This document shows positions 1-9,935 of a DNA stretch of 64,000 nt, in pieces. A program made the position numbers and the translations under genes. The notes under the pieces were generated by a model that had not been told where the DNA came from, made no database searches, and saw nothing but the letters and a program-made list of their open reading frames with translations. The stretch comes from Massariosphaeria phaeospora (lineage: Eukaryota > Ascomycota > Dothideomycetes > Pleosporales). The DNA lies in NCBI GenBank assembly GCA_011032825.1, contig JAADJZ010000003.1:310001-374000 (forward strand), read 5' to 3'. Every line of letters begins with the position of its first letter. Within the stretch, counting starts at the first letter, position 1.

Positions 1-21
1 ACCTACCCACCCATCCCCACC

Positions 22-1734
22 CTAATCCACTTCCTCCCCCTCCTCCCCACGCGGCACCAACGTCGCCGGATGCGTCGGCGGCCCCTCCCTCCCCAAACTC
101 TTCAAATCGCCCAGTATAACGCGCAAATGGTGCAGCCGATTCTGGTTACTTCCCCACGTCACGGCCTGCGAGTAGTAGATGAGGTCCCAGGCGTCGTCGG
201 GGATGTTCTGCAGCAGCGTGGGCACGGTGCGGGCGCGCTGGTAGGCGCGCCACAGGATGCGGCGCACGCTGTCGTTGGCGCCGACGTACGAGAACTTGAG
301 CGCTTTGTTGAGCGAGCGCAGCGACGGGTTGACGTGGAAGGGCGGGAGGAGCGTGATGTGCAGGCGCTGCATGGCGGCGACGTGCGAGGGGTCGCTTTCG
401 GCGGTTTTGATGCGTGCGCCGAGGGAGGTGGTGCGTGAGGCGGAGAGGGTGATGGGGTCGGGCGCCGTCGAGTGCGGGATGGCGGTGAGGTCGCGGTTGG
501 CGCTGGCGCTGGTGCTGGCGTTGGCTTTGCGGTGAACGAGCAGGTCCTGGATGTAGAGCAGCTTCTCCATCAGCTTGGGGTCGTCCATGATCTTATCGAC
601 CTTGGCCTTGGTCTCGGGGTCGAGGTTCTCGTACGCGTCGTCGGCGGGCTGCGTGGTGGCTGCTTTGCCGGCGCCCGCCACGCTGAGCTTCTTGATCTCC
701 TCGGCGAGCTCGGTGAAGTCCATTTCGCGCTCGAAGGTGCCGTCTTCTTCGGCAAAGGGGTCCTCGTTGATGACCGAGTCGAGCTCGTCCTCGAGCTCCT
801 TGTCGCCGCCCATCTCCTTCATGAGGCCCTTCATGGCCAGCAGCAGCTTGTCGAGGTCCTCGGGCGTCTCGATGGGCTTGTCCGGGTCGAAGGTCTCGAG
901 CTCCTGCGCCAGCTCCTGGTTGACCGTGGAGTCTTCCTCTTTCTCGTCGAGGGCCTCTTGCTCCCGCATCACGGCCAGCTTCTTCTGGAACGCCGGGTTC
1001 TTGCCGAGTATCGTGTTGAGTCTGACCAATGCGTTCTGGAACTCCGGGTTCTCGAGATCCGCCTTCTCGGGGATGTTGTCGCGCAGCTGGCGGATGTCGG
1101 CGTGGGCCTCGGCGATGTCCGGGTCCTTGAGCATGTCGTCGAGGCTCTCGTAGACGGCCATGTGGAACATCGAGTCCATCTCCTTCATCTCGGGCTCCAT
1201 CTCCTTGGCCAGCTGCTGCTCCTGGGCGCGGCGCTCGTCGGGGCTCAGCACGTCGGCCTTCATGGCCTGCAGCTCCTCGGTCAGGTCGGCGAAGTTGGGG
1301 TTCGTGATCAGGCTGTCGATCAGCCGCCGCTTCAGCTCCGTGTCGTCGTAGTCGGGGTTGCGGTCGTCCTCCTCGAGCATGTCGAGCATCTCCTGGTCGC
1401 GGCGCATGTCCTCGCGCGTCTCGATGCGCGAGATGAGGCGGTCGGGCGTGCCCTTGTCGAGGTCGCGCTCGTACCACTCGATGCCCGAGATGCCGGACTC
1501 GTTGAGCACGTGGTCGGGCACTGGGCCTTTGGGCGGCGTGTTCGGGTCGAGGTCGTCGGTCTGCACCGGCGGCGGCAGCTTTCTCGTGTCCACCGGCTGC
1601 GCTTTGGCTTTCGAGCGCTTGCCGCGGACGAATTGGGCGGTGAGTGGGCGCGCGAACGGGCAGCGGGGGGGTTGGGGGCGAGTCAGGGCGCGGAGCACAG
1701 CGGCCGAGGGGATGTAGATGCGTGCAGGCGCCAT
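22..1734 (-). CDS. Mitochondrially targeted acidic protein, function unknown
   Basis: Single-exon frame of 570 aa. I start at the Met at 1734, whose product opens MAPARIYIPSAAVLRALTR. This is an Arg/Ser/Ala-rich, acid-free, amphipathic presequence of mitochondrial matrix type, followed by a basic RGKRSKAK stretch. An upstream in-frame Met at 1980 would add 82 low-complexity residues and hide the presequence, so I reject it. The middle (about residues 100-430) is very acidic and Glu/Asp/Met/Leu-rich with helical character. The C-terminal ~90 residues look like a compact conserved fold (LRSLNKALKFSYVG, then IPDDAWDLIYYSQAVTW). I do not recognise the family. A mitochondrial location is inferred from the leader only. 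Confidence 0.8.
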   Translation of the reverse strand: MAPARIYIPSAAVLRALTRPQPPRCPFARPLTAQFVRGKRSKAKAQPVDTRKLPPPVQTDDLDPNTPPKGPVPDHVLNESGISGIEWYERDLDKGTPDRLISRIETREDMRRDQEMLDMLEEDDRNPDYDDTELKRRLIDSLITNPNFADLTEELQAMKADVLSPDERRAQEQQLAKEMEPEMKEMDSMFHMAVYESLDDMLKDPDIAEAHADIRQLRDNIPEKADLENPEFQNALVRLNTILGKNPAFQKKLAVMREQEALDEKEEDSTVNQELAQELETFDPDKPIETPEDLDKLLLAMKGLMKEMGGDKELEDELDSVINEDPFAEEDGTFEREMDFTELAEEIKKLSVAGAGKAATTQPADDAYENLDPETKAKVDKIMDDPKLMEKLLYIQDLLVHRKANASTSASANRDLTAIPHSTAPDPITLSASRTTSLGARIKTAESDPSHVAAMQRLHITLLPPFHVNPSLRSLNKALKFSYVGANDSVRRILWRAYQRARTVPTLLQNIPDDAWDLIYYSQAVTWGSNQNRLHHLRVILGDLKSLGREGPPTHPATLVPRGEEGEEVD

Positions 1735-2737
1735 TGCTGCGTGGTGTTGACGGGGGGAGCAAGCGGGCGGCGTGGTGCAGGCTCGGAGGTTGCTGTGTGG
1801 TGTCGTCTGAACTTTTTGGAGCAGGTGCAAACACTGCAAACAATGCCATGATGACACTCTTGGCGTTTGGCGGGATGTCCTGAGGCAAGTGCAAACCCTG
1901 CAAACACGAACATCTGTTCTTGGCGTTCGGTTCGGATGTCCGCTCTTCCCCGCATCGCCAGCCAACTCACAACATTCCATCCATCATCCACCATCTCGCG
2001 GGCGTGACATCGTGACCGACAGCATTGCCATTATCTCAAGGTCCGACTCAGCTGCTTAGAGTGGCAAGCGCCCCTGCCGCTCCTTCTCTGCCCCTGGAAC
2101 CACCACCACAAGCGCCCCTTATCCGCCGCCCACTCATCGCTTCCGCGCAGGACGATAGCTCTATACCTTCTTCTCCTAGCGGATCTAGAGCGACCTGATG
2201 AGAACACTCGGAACTGTTCTCTGTTGTGGCTGGTCTTGTAGATACCGTCTATCCCACTGGGACTCGTCTCCTAGCAACTTTTCTATCATCAGCGCTATCT
2301 CGCTCTAGTTTTTCATTAGTTCCACAGCTAATTAACAATATTTCCTCTAGTTTCTGGTACCATCCGTTTGTTATACCCGTAGTCCTGCTGTCTCTATCAG
2401 TCCACTTCAACTTCGTCAATTTCAATTATTCAGTCATTGCCGACCATACTCAAACTCAACAGCTGGGATTCCTTCACAGTGCTGCTTTGTGGCTCTTACT
2501 ATTGCACACTCATGGAATTCATAGCTAGCTTCATTCGTTCTATGATTATAGGTGGTCGTGGACTTATTTGTTACTTATGTAGGCTGGTAAGGTATAGAAT
2601 GCGCAATGTTTCCAATGCTTTTGTATTTCGAATGTTTCAGAGGCTACCCTGCATACAAGGCGCCACGACGTCTTTCTGTTGCGTTTATTCCTCGGTATCA
2701 TCTACACACCGCACCCTTGTCATGCTGTCCCATCCAT
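1735..2737. other. Intergenic, no gene seen
   Basis: Divergent upstream region of the 22-1734 gene and, on its right, the downstream flank of the PLC-like pseudogene. Roughly 2200-2740 is richer in A/T than the flanks, and short frames there have no coding character. No RNA gene or repeat was recognised. Confidence 0.5.
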
Positions 2738-3829
2738 CTAAGCCAGTAGGTTCCATGCTCCAACCGCCAAAGCACTAGCTACCAGGATCCGCCTCGGCAC
2801 CGGCATTGACGCACCAGCAGCTATGTGTTCCTCAACGACCGTTGCCGTGACGTTCTTCCGGCCGACTGGATTCTGCACGTCATTGAGGATATCCACGGCT
2901 TCGATCGCCGGCCCAACATTGAAGAAGTCGACCAGAACGAAGGTCGGCCTGCGCGATACTTGGTGTCCACACTCCATCATATGCAGCCCGAGACCTCCCA
3001 GCCCGTCCCACGAGTTGGTAGTGTTAATATGGCGGAGGTCGGGGAGCTGGATACCGAAGGCTTGTTGCCAGTACAAGATATGGTTCATGAGAAATAGCCG
3101 TCCCGAATCCCTCATCTCTGCGATGGTCTTGTTCGCTGGTCGGTCTGGATGGCAGGTAAATCCTGTAGGCTCAATGACCTCGTACGCGTTCTCCCACACG
3201 AAGTCGAATTCGTTCAGCAGATAGGGCGCGTTCTGCTTGTCCGGCTTCAGCGGATTGACAAACGTAACCAGCCGCCCCTTCTTCTCGATCATCTGCGCCA
3301 ACGTTGGCCACGTCTGGAACGTTTCATTCGACAACGCGAGCGGCTTGTCGATCGTCTCCGGTACGTAGCCGTAGCGTGCAATGTCGGCCCTTGCGTACTC
3401 GCCCTCCAGCTCCCTCGCATCTATGCCGCCCATGTTCACGAGCACCAGAGTAACGACTCCGTCCGGGTTCCTGTCCATCCACGTGCGGATCTCAAACAGC
3501 CAGTCCTGCAGCAAACCAGCGTCCATGAAGAAGCATGAGGAATGGCAGAGATGCAGCTCTCTTTGCTTGGTGTTCTCGTTCTTGGCGACGTGGACTTGTG
3601 CGCTTAGCAGCCTCACGCCGGCGCTCAGCTGCATCGTTGTATTGAAGAATTAGTTTCCGAAATCGGAGAAGTCGGTCGAGTCATCGCGGAGGAAGGGCGA
3701 GTCGTGTGCGCCCAGGTGGACGACTTGGTCGTATGCCTTGTCACAGAGCTCTGGAGAGTTATTTCAAGCTCGATCACCGGCAACAGCGACGACAGCACAA
3801 GATGCGAGCAGTAGAATATGCAAATGCAT
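2738..3829 (-). pseudogene. GPI-anchored PLC-like phosphodiesterase, broken by two stops
   Basis: One reading frame of 363 codons from ATG 3829 to the stop at 2738. It carries a signal peptide (MHLHILLLASCAVVAVAG), then the PLC-like TIM-barrel hallmark HLGAHDSPF (catalytic-type His at codon 42), LSAGVRLLSAQVH, LCHSSC, DAGLLQDWLFEIRTW and VVTLVLVN, and ends in a hydrophobic tail after AAGASM typical of a GPI-anchor signal. The frame is interrupted by TGA at codon 22 (3764-3766), where the flanking sequence suggests a Cys codon, and by TAA at codon 60 (3650-3652), where a Gln codon is likely. No GT-AG intron can remove either stop. Translation restarting at Met 3634 would give 298 aa without signal peptide or catalytic His. 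Family members are extracellular enzymes of unclear substrate. A sequencing error could explain one stop but hardly both. Confidence 0.8.
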
Positions 3830-4425
3830 TTTGAGAAGACGATACTATGCTGATCGGTGCTGTTTTGCAGATGTTCGTTCAATTCTTGTCCAATGGGTAT
3901 GTGATGGTGTTGCTGCTATAAAGAAAGACGAATCTTTGCACAAAGAGATTGGGCAGGTGAACAATGGCGGTGTGGCCATGGCGCAGTGCAGACAAAGACA
4001 ATAGCTCTTGTCGCCATGTTCAACTGTGCAGGCGGCGATCAATAGGAGTATAATAGCATTGTGTGAGAGTGAAGCGAGATGTGTGATCCCGTACGTTCAA
4101 TGCTTTCATCTATGGAATTCAATACAGCATCTCGCACAATGTGCATACACCATGCCCGAACCGCGCGCAGGTATGAATAATCCTCCCCGCCCGCCATTGC
4201 TTCCCCCACCAGCATTCGAGAGTCTAGCAATTCGAGCACTTCCACTCCGACGCTCCGGGATACCTCTCTCTAAGCCAGTCAGCGCATCCAGTCGTCACCG
4301 TGCCCACCGTGCTCGAAGCTTCCATCTCCTTGGTCGAGTCATCCATAATCCACACGTTACGTTACGTTGTAAGTAGTTTACCTAGGCCGGCCAGTTCAGT
4401 TCAATTTTCCCCAGCGCTGATAAAA
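3830..4425. other. Intergenic, no gene seen
   Basis: Shared upstream region between the minus-strand PLC-like pseudogene and the plus-strand gene at 4426. No RNA gene, repeat or convincing short gene was seen. Confidence 0.5.
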
Positions 4426-5049
4426 ATGCCGTCGCAAGACCCCAACCAAGACCGCTCCTCGCGGAAACCTTCACATTCAGATCACGTCCAGGTCCTCTAC
4501 ACCATGCTGCGCGACCCCGTCCCCGCCGTTGCTCCAACGGAGTGTCTGCGTCGCACCTTCGACGTCGCCATGGCCGAGCCGCACCGCAAGCTCTACTTTA
4601 ACAAGGAGTCCGCCAAAGTAAACGCCAGCCTCGCCACCGGGCCTGCCCGCAACGCGGCCGCCCTCAATATCTCTCATGCCTTCTCGTCCCCCAACCCTGT
4701 TGTCTCCATCGACTTCTCGCAACTGCACATCCCCCGCCTCGCTCCGCGCCCCAAACCCTCGACCGCCACGCTCGTCCACCGCCTCGTCAACCCCCCGCCC
4801 CACGCATTCACCCACGGCTCGCTCGCGCTGTCCTGGGTCGTCGGCGTGGCGGGGCCCGCGCATTTCGCGTGCCGTTGGAGCGATGGCCGGTTCGTGCTCA
4901 CGCGCGACTCGGCGCTGAGGAAGGAGGGGCGCAAGGCGGGGCTGCCGGGCGTGTACTGGGAGTGGCTGTGTGGTGACGACGAGGAGCTGAGTTCGGCAGA
5001 GTTGGGCGTTTGTTTGACGCGGGAGTTCTTCGAGGGTGAGCGTCGGTAG
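4426..5049 (+). CDS. Unrecognised GLP-YW-WL family protein, member A
   Basis: Single-exon gene, 207 aa. The start at 4426 (TAAAAATGCC) is the first Met giving the hydrophilic N-terminus; upstream in-frame codons from 4300 are not protein-like. Residues 1-110 are variable. Residues 115-183 hold a module shared with the genes at 5689 and 34360: LVNPPP (120-125), HFACRWSDGRFVLTRDS (146-162) and GLPGVYWEWLCG (172-183). There is no signal peptide or membrane segment, so it is probably intracellular. It lies 640 bp upstream of member B in the same orientation, consistent with tandem duplication. Unlike B and C it has no intron before the GLP motif. I recognise no known domain, and function is unknown. 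Confidence 0.75.
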   Translation: MPSQDPNQDRSSRKPSHSDHVQVLYTMLRDPVPAVAPTECLRRTFDVAMAEPHRKLYFNKESAKVNASLATGPARNAAALNISHAFSSPNPVVSIDFSQLHIPRLAPRPKPSTATLVHRLVNPPPHAFTHGSLALSWVVGVAGPAHFACRWSDGRFVLTRDSALRKEGRKAGLPGVYWEWLCGDDEELSSAELGVCLTREFFEGERR

Positions 5050-5539
5050 AGGAATGTTTGGAGGAGCGAATGTTTGTCGCGGCGGGTAGGTGCCGTGCAT
5101 TTGCATGTCGAGGGGTGGTTTCAGTCATTCGAGGCCGTGTTTGAACGTGCGGTTTGTTCGGCGGTCAGCGATGCTTCGCGCCTGCCGCATCTGCTCTTAT
5201 GGCCCCAGAAGCACCTCACGAGCATGCCACCCACATACGTAATATCAAATCCTCTCCATTCTTCTCCTTCTTGCCTCCTGACCCCCATCCCCCATGCTCC
5301 ACGCCCCGCTCTCTCTGTTTGCCCTTCCCTCACCACGCCATCCCGTGCCCAACCCGTTCGCAGGGCCCCGCGCCCGCGTTTGCCTATCCCCGTTCACCCA
5401 TCATGTGCGGCCCCGCTATGACGGAATTGGGTCATGTAGCTTATCAGCGACCAGGTTCTGCCTGCAGGTGCAAGAGGTGAGTGAGCGGAGCGGAGCACGT
5501 GTGGGGCGGCGTTTTGCCACTGGGAGCTGCCGCCTGGGG

Positions 5540-5546
5540 TATATAA
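5540..5546 (+). promoter_or_regulatory. TATA box of the 5689 gene
   Basis: TATATAA about 145 bp upstream of the ATG at 5689, followed by a CT-rich leader just before the start codon. Both are usual for a strongly expressed fungal promoter. Inferred from sequence only. Confidence 0.55.
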
Positions 5547-5688
5547 GGAACGGTTTTCGCGCGGTGGGGAGGCTTCTTCTTTCTTCATCCCCACTTACCA
5601 CACCTGCTCGATACTCTGCATCGATACTTCAATCCACTCCAGTTATATAAAACTTTAACTTCTCTCTCTCTCTCCGCCTCCTCACAAG

Positions 5689-6339
5689 ATGTCGTCCCGC
5701 AAGAACGTCCTCTCCAATCTCGACGAGTCGATCAACGACTGGGCAGCTGTCGGCGCCGACCTCGCCGACCCGGTTCCTGCGGCTGATGACGCCGCCAGTA
5801 AGTCGCTCCCATCCCTCTCCTCTCTCGTCTTACTAACCCCTCCCCTGCAGACGCCGCCGCTATGTCCGCGGCGCCGACGTTCGAAAACCAAGGTCCGCCG
5901 AAACCTCTCCTCCCGGACGACAACGTCACCGACCCCACGGCGTTCCGGACCGTCAACGTCTTGGTGACGAAGCTCCTCGATCCACCGTACAACTGCGTGG
6001 ATCCCATCGTCGGTGGCGTCAAGATGGCGGGCCGGGTCAAGATCGAGTTGGCGTGGGTGAAGCGGACCCTCACCGAGGCCCATTTCATCACCAACCCGAC
6101 TTTGGGCAGGAGCGTGCTGAGGAATGACTCCAAGGTGCGGACGCACGGGTAAGTGATGTCTTGATAGCGTTGAGACAGTGACGGAGATGCTGACCGAATC
6201 CAGGCTTGCTGCGGGATTGCCGGTTGGGTTCTACCATTGGCTGTGCGGAAACATGGAGCCGAATAGGCATTCCATGGAGCTCAATACATATTGGGCGATG
6301 AAGAGCGAGTTTCAGCGCACGGCGCTGTACCCGCAGTAG
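5689..6339 (+). CDS. Unrecognised GLP-YW-WL family protein, member B
   Basis: Three exons: 5689-5797, 5851-6148 and 6204-6339, giving 180 aa. Intron 1 (5798-5850) has GTAAGT, a TACTAAC branch and CTGCAG. Intron 2 (6149-6203) has GTAAGT, CTGAC and CCAG. The start ATG follows a CT-rich leader (CACAAGATG). The N-terminal 50 residues are Ala/Asp-rich. The family module follows: LLDPPY (78-83), HF (114-115), GRSVLRNDS (122-130), GLPVGFYHWLCG (140-151). Intron 2 splits the codon just before AAGLP in phase 2, exactly as in the gene at 34360. No signal peptide or membrane segment is visible. Function unknown. Confidence 0.85.
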
Positions 6340-7428
6340 ATTTGTCTTTTCTGGGTTGGTTTCGTGATGGCTGCTCGCGGATTTGGGAGCGTGGTTTAGA
6401 CAGCTTGGAGTTTTGCATTAGAGTGTTCAAATAGCTTGGAGCGGTGCTTTGGAATCGATCAATCCATGAGTATTCAGCTCATTTCACAGAATCTTGATTT
6501 GGCTTCAATCGTGACAGTGTCTACATTCTACATCTCCTCTGTACACTCGAGATGTGCTTATGTTATTACTTTTACATACCTAGCAAAGGGATAAAAGCCG
6601 TCTTGAAATGTCTTGGACAGTTCCTCTTTCGTCCCGTTAGATCTAGCTAAAAGTATGCCTTTATCCGCCAACCTACTTGACTATTCCACTCTTCTATATT
6701 GGCGTAGAAGGATATAGAGAATGTACTCGTAAGTATAGACTTGTACAGAGGAGATGTATATACAATTACAAGGACGAAGCATACGGGAGCACTGAAAACG
6801 AATACAAAGACTAAACATTAACTATGTACACAAAATTTCGAATAACGATCTCTGTCTCTCCCTCTTCTTCTGTACTTTAACTGCCTATGTAACTCCCTAC
6901 ACGTACTTACAGTTAACCAGCCCTTCTATCTATACTGCAAATACACAGCTACACAGGCATATCACCAATTATACGTTAGCAGAAACGACGCATACTCGCT
7001 ACCACGTAAGCACTATCAAGACAGCACAGAGGAAGACGTATAAGCAGGCCCAATCAGCCCAAGTAGCAATTATCCATGAATTATATCGCATCTGCTATAT
7101 CCAGATCCAATCCTCTCTCTCAAAAACAGAAGATTAAACTCGCTACAATCTTCCCATGACCCCGTTCCCAAGCTCACGGTGTATCGCTCTCCCGTCTGAA
7201 TCCCTAGGAAATCCTGCATTTTCTCCTCGCGCTGTGTATACCAAACTGAAAGCCCCCTTCATTGTCTTTCACGATGTACCCCTAGGACCTCTAGTCCAAG
7301 TTCAAATTTCTCTCTCGGCAATGGCCGCTGAATCGCCATGTTTCGTCTGCTGTGTGTGTAGTCCTTCGAGCCGCTGCCATTAATCCCATCTCCCACGGTG
7401 CCTGAAGACGCATCCCCATCCATCCAGC
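6340..7428. other. Intergenic, no gene seen
   Basis: Lies between two convergent genes. The 6550-7100 part is A/T-rich and full of short TACA/TATA-type words, without a long frame, tRNA or clear repeat. Presumably 3' flanks of both genes. Confidence 0.5.
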
Positions 7429-8070
7429 TTATCTACCACCGCGTGCAAGCCAGCCGTCCCACGCAAAGTCTCGAATTGCGACGTCCGAGTCGTAGAAGGT
7501 CGTGGTCGGCCCAAGTGGGTGGCGGTTGCCGCCACCGTCTTCGGGTTCGTGGCTGGTAACGCGGCGGCCAAGGCGTCCGCGACGTTCACGTCCTTGTGCG
7601 CGCTGACCTCTACGCTGGCCTCCACGCTGACCTCCGCGCGGGCCTCCGCGATGCACTCCAGGCTGGAATGGGAATCCACCGGGGCCCCAGGCGTCGTGCG
7701 GGTCGTTCGGGTTGTACGTGGCGGCGGGCAGCAGCTCCAGACCTTCAGCGTTGTCGTCGGCTTGGGCTGGTACTGGCACGCGGCTTTGAGAGGGGCCTTC
7801 GTCACCATCGTCTTGCTCTTGGTCTGGAACTGCCTCCTGGGCTGCTTGGCCATCTTCTTGATCTTGATCTCCATTGTCTTGGGTATGTTCTTCATCGGCG
7901 TCCAAGCTCGAAGGGGTCCCTGTGCTCGGCGTCGGCGGGGCTGAGGAGACGCGCCGATGACGTATGACCTCGGTGTAGTTGAACACGGTCAATGACACGC
8001 GGCGACGGGGCGGACGCATGGGGCGGTGGACTTCGGGGTTGTGCGGGTCGTAGGGCGAATGAGGGAACAT
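7429..8070 (-). CDS. Hypothetical protein with acidic and RG-rich tracts
   Basis: Single exon, 213 aa from the Met at 8070 (MFPHSPYDPHNPEVHRP); another Met lies five codons upstream at 8085. Composition changes along the chain. There is a basic/hydrophobic N-terminal part (RRRVSLTVFNYTEVIRHRR), an acidic Gln/Asp/Glu linker (about 65-105), then a Gly/Arg/Gln-rich stretch (GGPRGGQRGGQRRGQR) resembling RGG RNA-binding tracts, and a C-terminus with FYDSDVAIRDFAWDGWLARGG. No catalytic domain is seen. The RGG-like tract suggests nucleic-acid binding, but that is inference. It could be a chance frame; the tidy termini favour a gene. Confidence 0.5.
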   Translation of the reverse strand: MFPHSPYDPHNPEVHRPMRPPRRRVSLTVFNYTEVIRHRRVSSAPPTPSTGTPSSLDADEEHTQDNGDQDQEDGQAAQEAVPDQEQDDGDEGPSQSRVPVPAQADDNAEGLELLPAATYNPNDPHDAWGPGGFPFQPGVHRGGPRGGQRGGQRRGQRAQGRERRGRLGRRVTSHEPEDGGGNRHPLGPTTTFYDSDVAIRDFAWDGWLARGGR

Positions 8071-8868
8071 GGTGGATGACTTCAAGCAGGCGTGTAATTA
8101 TGTAGGAGTGGAGGATTAAAGTCCTAATTGGGGTGGGCTCGAGGATAGTGGAGGCAGTAGTGGAGGGCGAGACTGGCGGCGAGAAGAAATTCGTGTGTGG
8201 AAGAGGCGCCAGAGGGAAGGACAACACAGCATGCAGCCCGCGGGGGAAATCACGCGCATGCGCCAACAACCTCGGAGGTACGTCATACACAGGGAAAACA
8301 ACGCATGGAAAGAATGTGCATTGAAGACTTGCTCCCCTAGACTGCTCGATGTTGGATCACCGCTGCTTGAGCAGCGCCTATCATCAACTACCAAAACGCC
8401 GTCCGTCGTGATAGAGACGTTGCGGTCAGATTGAGGGGACTCTTTCTTGACGCGAGTCTGCTTGTTGCGAGCACGAACCGGGGTGCTAAACATGTTGTCT
8501 TGTTGAACAAGATCATGAGCAGGACCAGCACCCGAGGCAGCAGGCGATGGGGGGTACCGGGAGGGATGAGTCATGGCAGACCAGTCATAAGCATGGTCTG
8601 TTGCACCAAAGGCATTGCCGGTGTTGACGTTGTCATGTTCGGGTAGAGGGGATGTTGTTGTTCATGGTTCACCACAGAGCCACCGTGGATATTGTTGTTC
8701 ATGCTCACAGGTATGAATCATACGTGGCAGTGACCGGATCATTGATGCAATAGAGCCATAAAAGGCGAGCTCCAAGATCGGCCGAACAAGGCCGGTCCTT
8801 CGGGTGAAGAATTGCAGGTTTCGCAACCCGCTGGCCCCAGTGCGACAAGGGCCCTAAATCAGTCTTGT

Positions 8869-9200
8869 CAGTCAACCGCGTCAAGCAAAAGGAATTCACA
8901 GCAGACTCACAGCGGGTTGCCAGGATTGTGGAGAAGGCGGGAATCGGACCAGATAAGAATGGGTGGTGCCACCCTGCCCAGAAGGATGCGTGAAAGGGCG
9001 GAAGCCCCTGCGTCGCACTGTCAGTCGACCGCGTCAACCATAGGAATCTACAGTAGACTCACTGTGTGCTCAGCAGGCGATGGGGGTACCGGGAAGGATA
9101 AAAATGGGTGGTGCCACCCTGCCCAGAAGGATGCATGAAAAGGCCGAAGCCCCTGCATTGCCACTGTCAGTCAACCGGCTCGACAACAGAAGATCACAAA
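8869..9200 (-). repeat. Direct repeat of ~150 bp covering an exon plus intron
   Basis: Units 8869-9022 and 9023-9168 are clearly similar, and a partial third unit begins at 9169. Each contains the block ATGGGTGGTGCCACCCTGCC and ends with CCCCTGC...CACTGT before the next CAGTCAACCG. On the minus strand each unit is one exon-like block plus one intron-like block. A short fragment of the unit (near 8538-8570) recurs further along the same strand. Confidence 0.75.
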
Positions 9201-9345
9201 CGGCAGACGTACCCATGGTGCTGTACTTGTCGATTTTTGTGTTCCCGGAGCGGCCAAACTGCTCTTAGAGGAAGACGGTCGGTCGGCCCGAGACTTTGAC
9301 GTCGCTGGCAATGACCCCGGCCCAGTATGTGTCGATGCCCCTACT

Positions 9346-9383
9346 CCAGGACTGCGACCATATGCTTTTGGTCGCAGTCCTGG
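9346..9383. repeat. Perfect 15-bp inverted repeat, 8-nt loop
   Basis: Arms at 9346-9360 (CCAGGACTGCGACCA) and 9369-9383 are exact reverse complements. The hairpin lies in the first exon of the possible decayed gene, right where its reading frame is lost. Confidence 0.85.
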
Positions 9384-9489
9384 CACTTGATTTCGAATGT
9401 CATCATGGGCTTGACTCCGCCGCGCATCGAGAACTCGTGTTCGTCTTCGACGAGACGGAGCAGACAACCTGCCATGGAGTGATTGCATA

Positions 9490-9935
9490 TGCCTGGGAAT
9501 GAAGAGAGTGGTGAGGAGAAGAGACGAGGGGACCGACGAAGCAGTTTTCAGGGCGAGGGCGGGGCTGCTGAGCTCATGCGTGTGTCATGGCTTCGCTGGC
9601 GAGGAAAGACCAGTCGTCATGCGCGGGGGATGCGGTCGCGGGGGAGGAAAGAGCACTGGGCGCCCGGAAACAGCACCCAAAACGAACACGGCAGCGCCGG
9701 TGAGGAGCAGAGAAAAGGAAACGCACGCAAGTAAGACGATGCAAGCAAAACGAGTAGCACGATTGCACAGAGTATGAACTGAGAGTGCACATGCACATGC
9801 ATTATTCATGATTAGCTTAGATGAAAAGTCAAACCCGCCAACCAGCCTACTCCATTCCCTTTTTCGCCCAGTGACGCCGAATCCTGGTATCTTAGAAGCA
9901 GATAATTACATGAAGAGTGATCGCCGCAGAGCACA
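9490..9935. other. Intergenic, no gene seen
   Basis: Upstream of the decayed locus and downstream of the CFEM-like gene. Short frames only; no RNA gene or repeat recognised. Confidence 0.5.

Larger units (their letters stand above)
8330..9475 (-). pseudogene. Possible decayed multi-exon gene with repeated exon modules
   Basis: Minus-strand signals suggest a spliced gene. A first exon begins at ATG 9475 (MAGCLLRLVEDEHEFSM). It is followed by exon-like blocks 9063-9152, 8911-9007 and 8709-8853, bounded by GTACGT/GTGAGT donors and GACTGAC...CAG or GATTTAG acceptors (introns of 55-60 bp), and by a further block near 8330-8600 containing MTHPSRYPPSP. The first exon meets a TAG after VAVLE, and the next protein-like stretch (DTYWAGVIASDVKVSGRP) is in another frame with its own TAA, so the gene looks broken. 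Two blocks are near-duplicates of each other. I do not recognise the product. The frame through the blocks is ambiguous. Confidence 0.35.

Noticed and set aside
472..1851. 459-codon plus-strand frame opposite the mitochondrial-protein gene
   Set aside because: Antisense shadow of a high-GC coding region; Val/Leu/Glu/His monotony, no domain.
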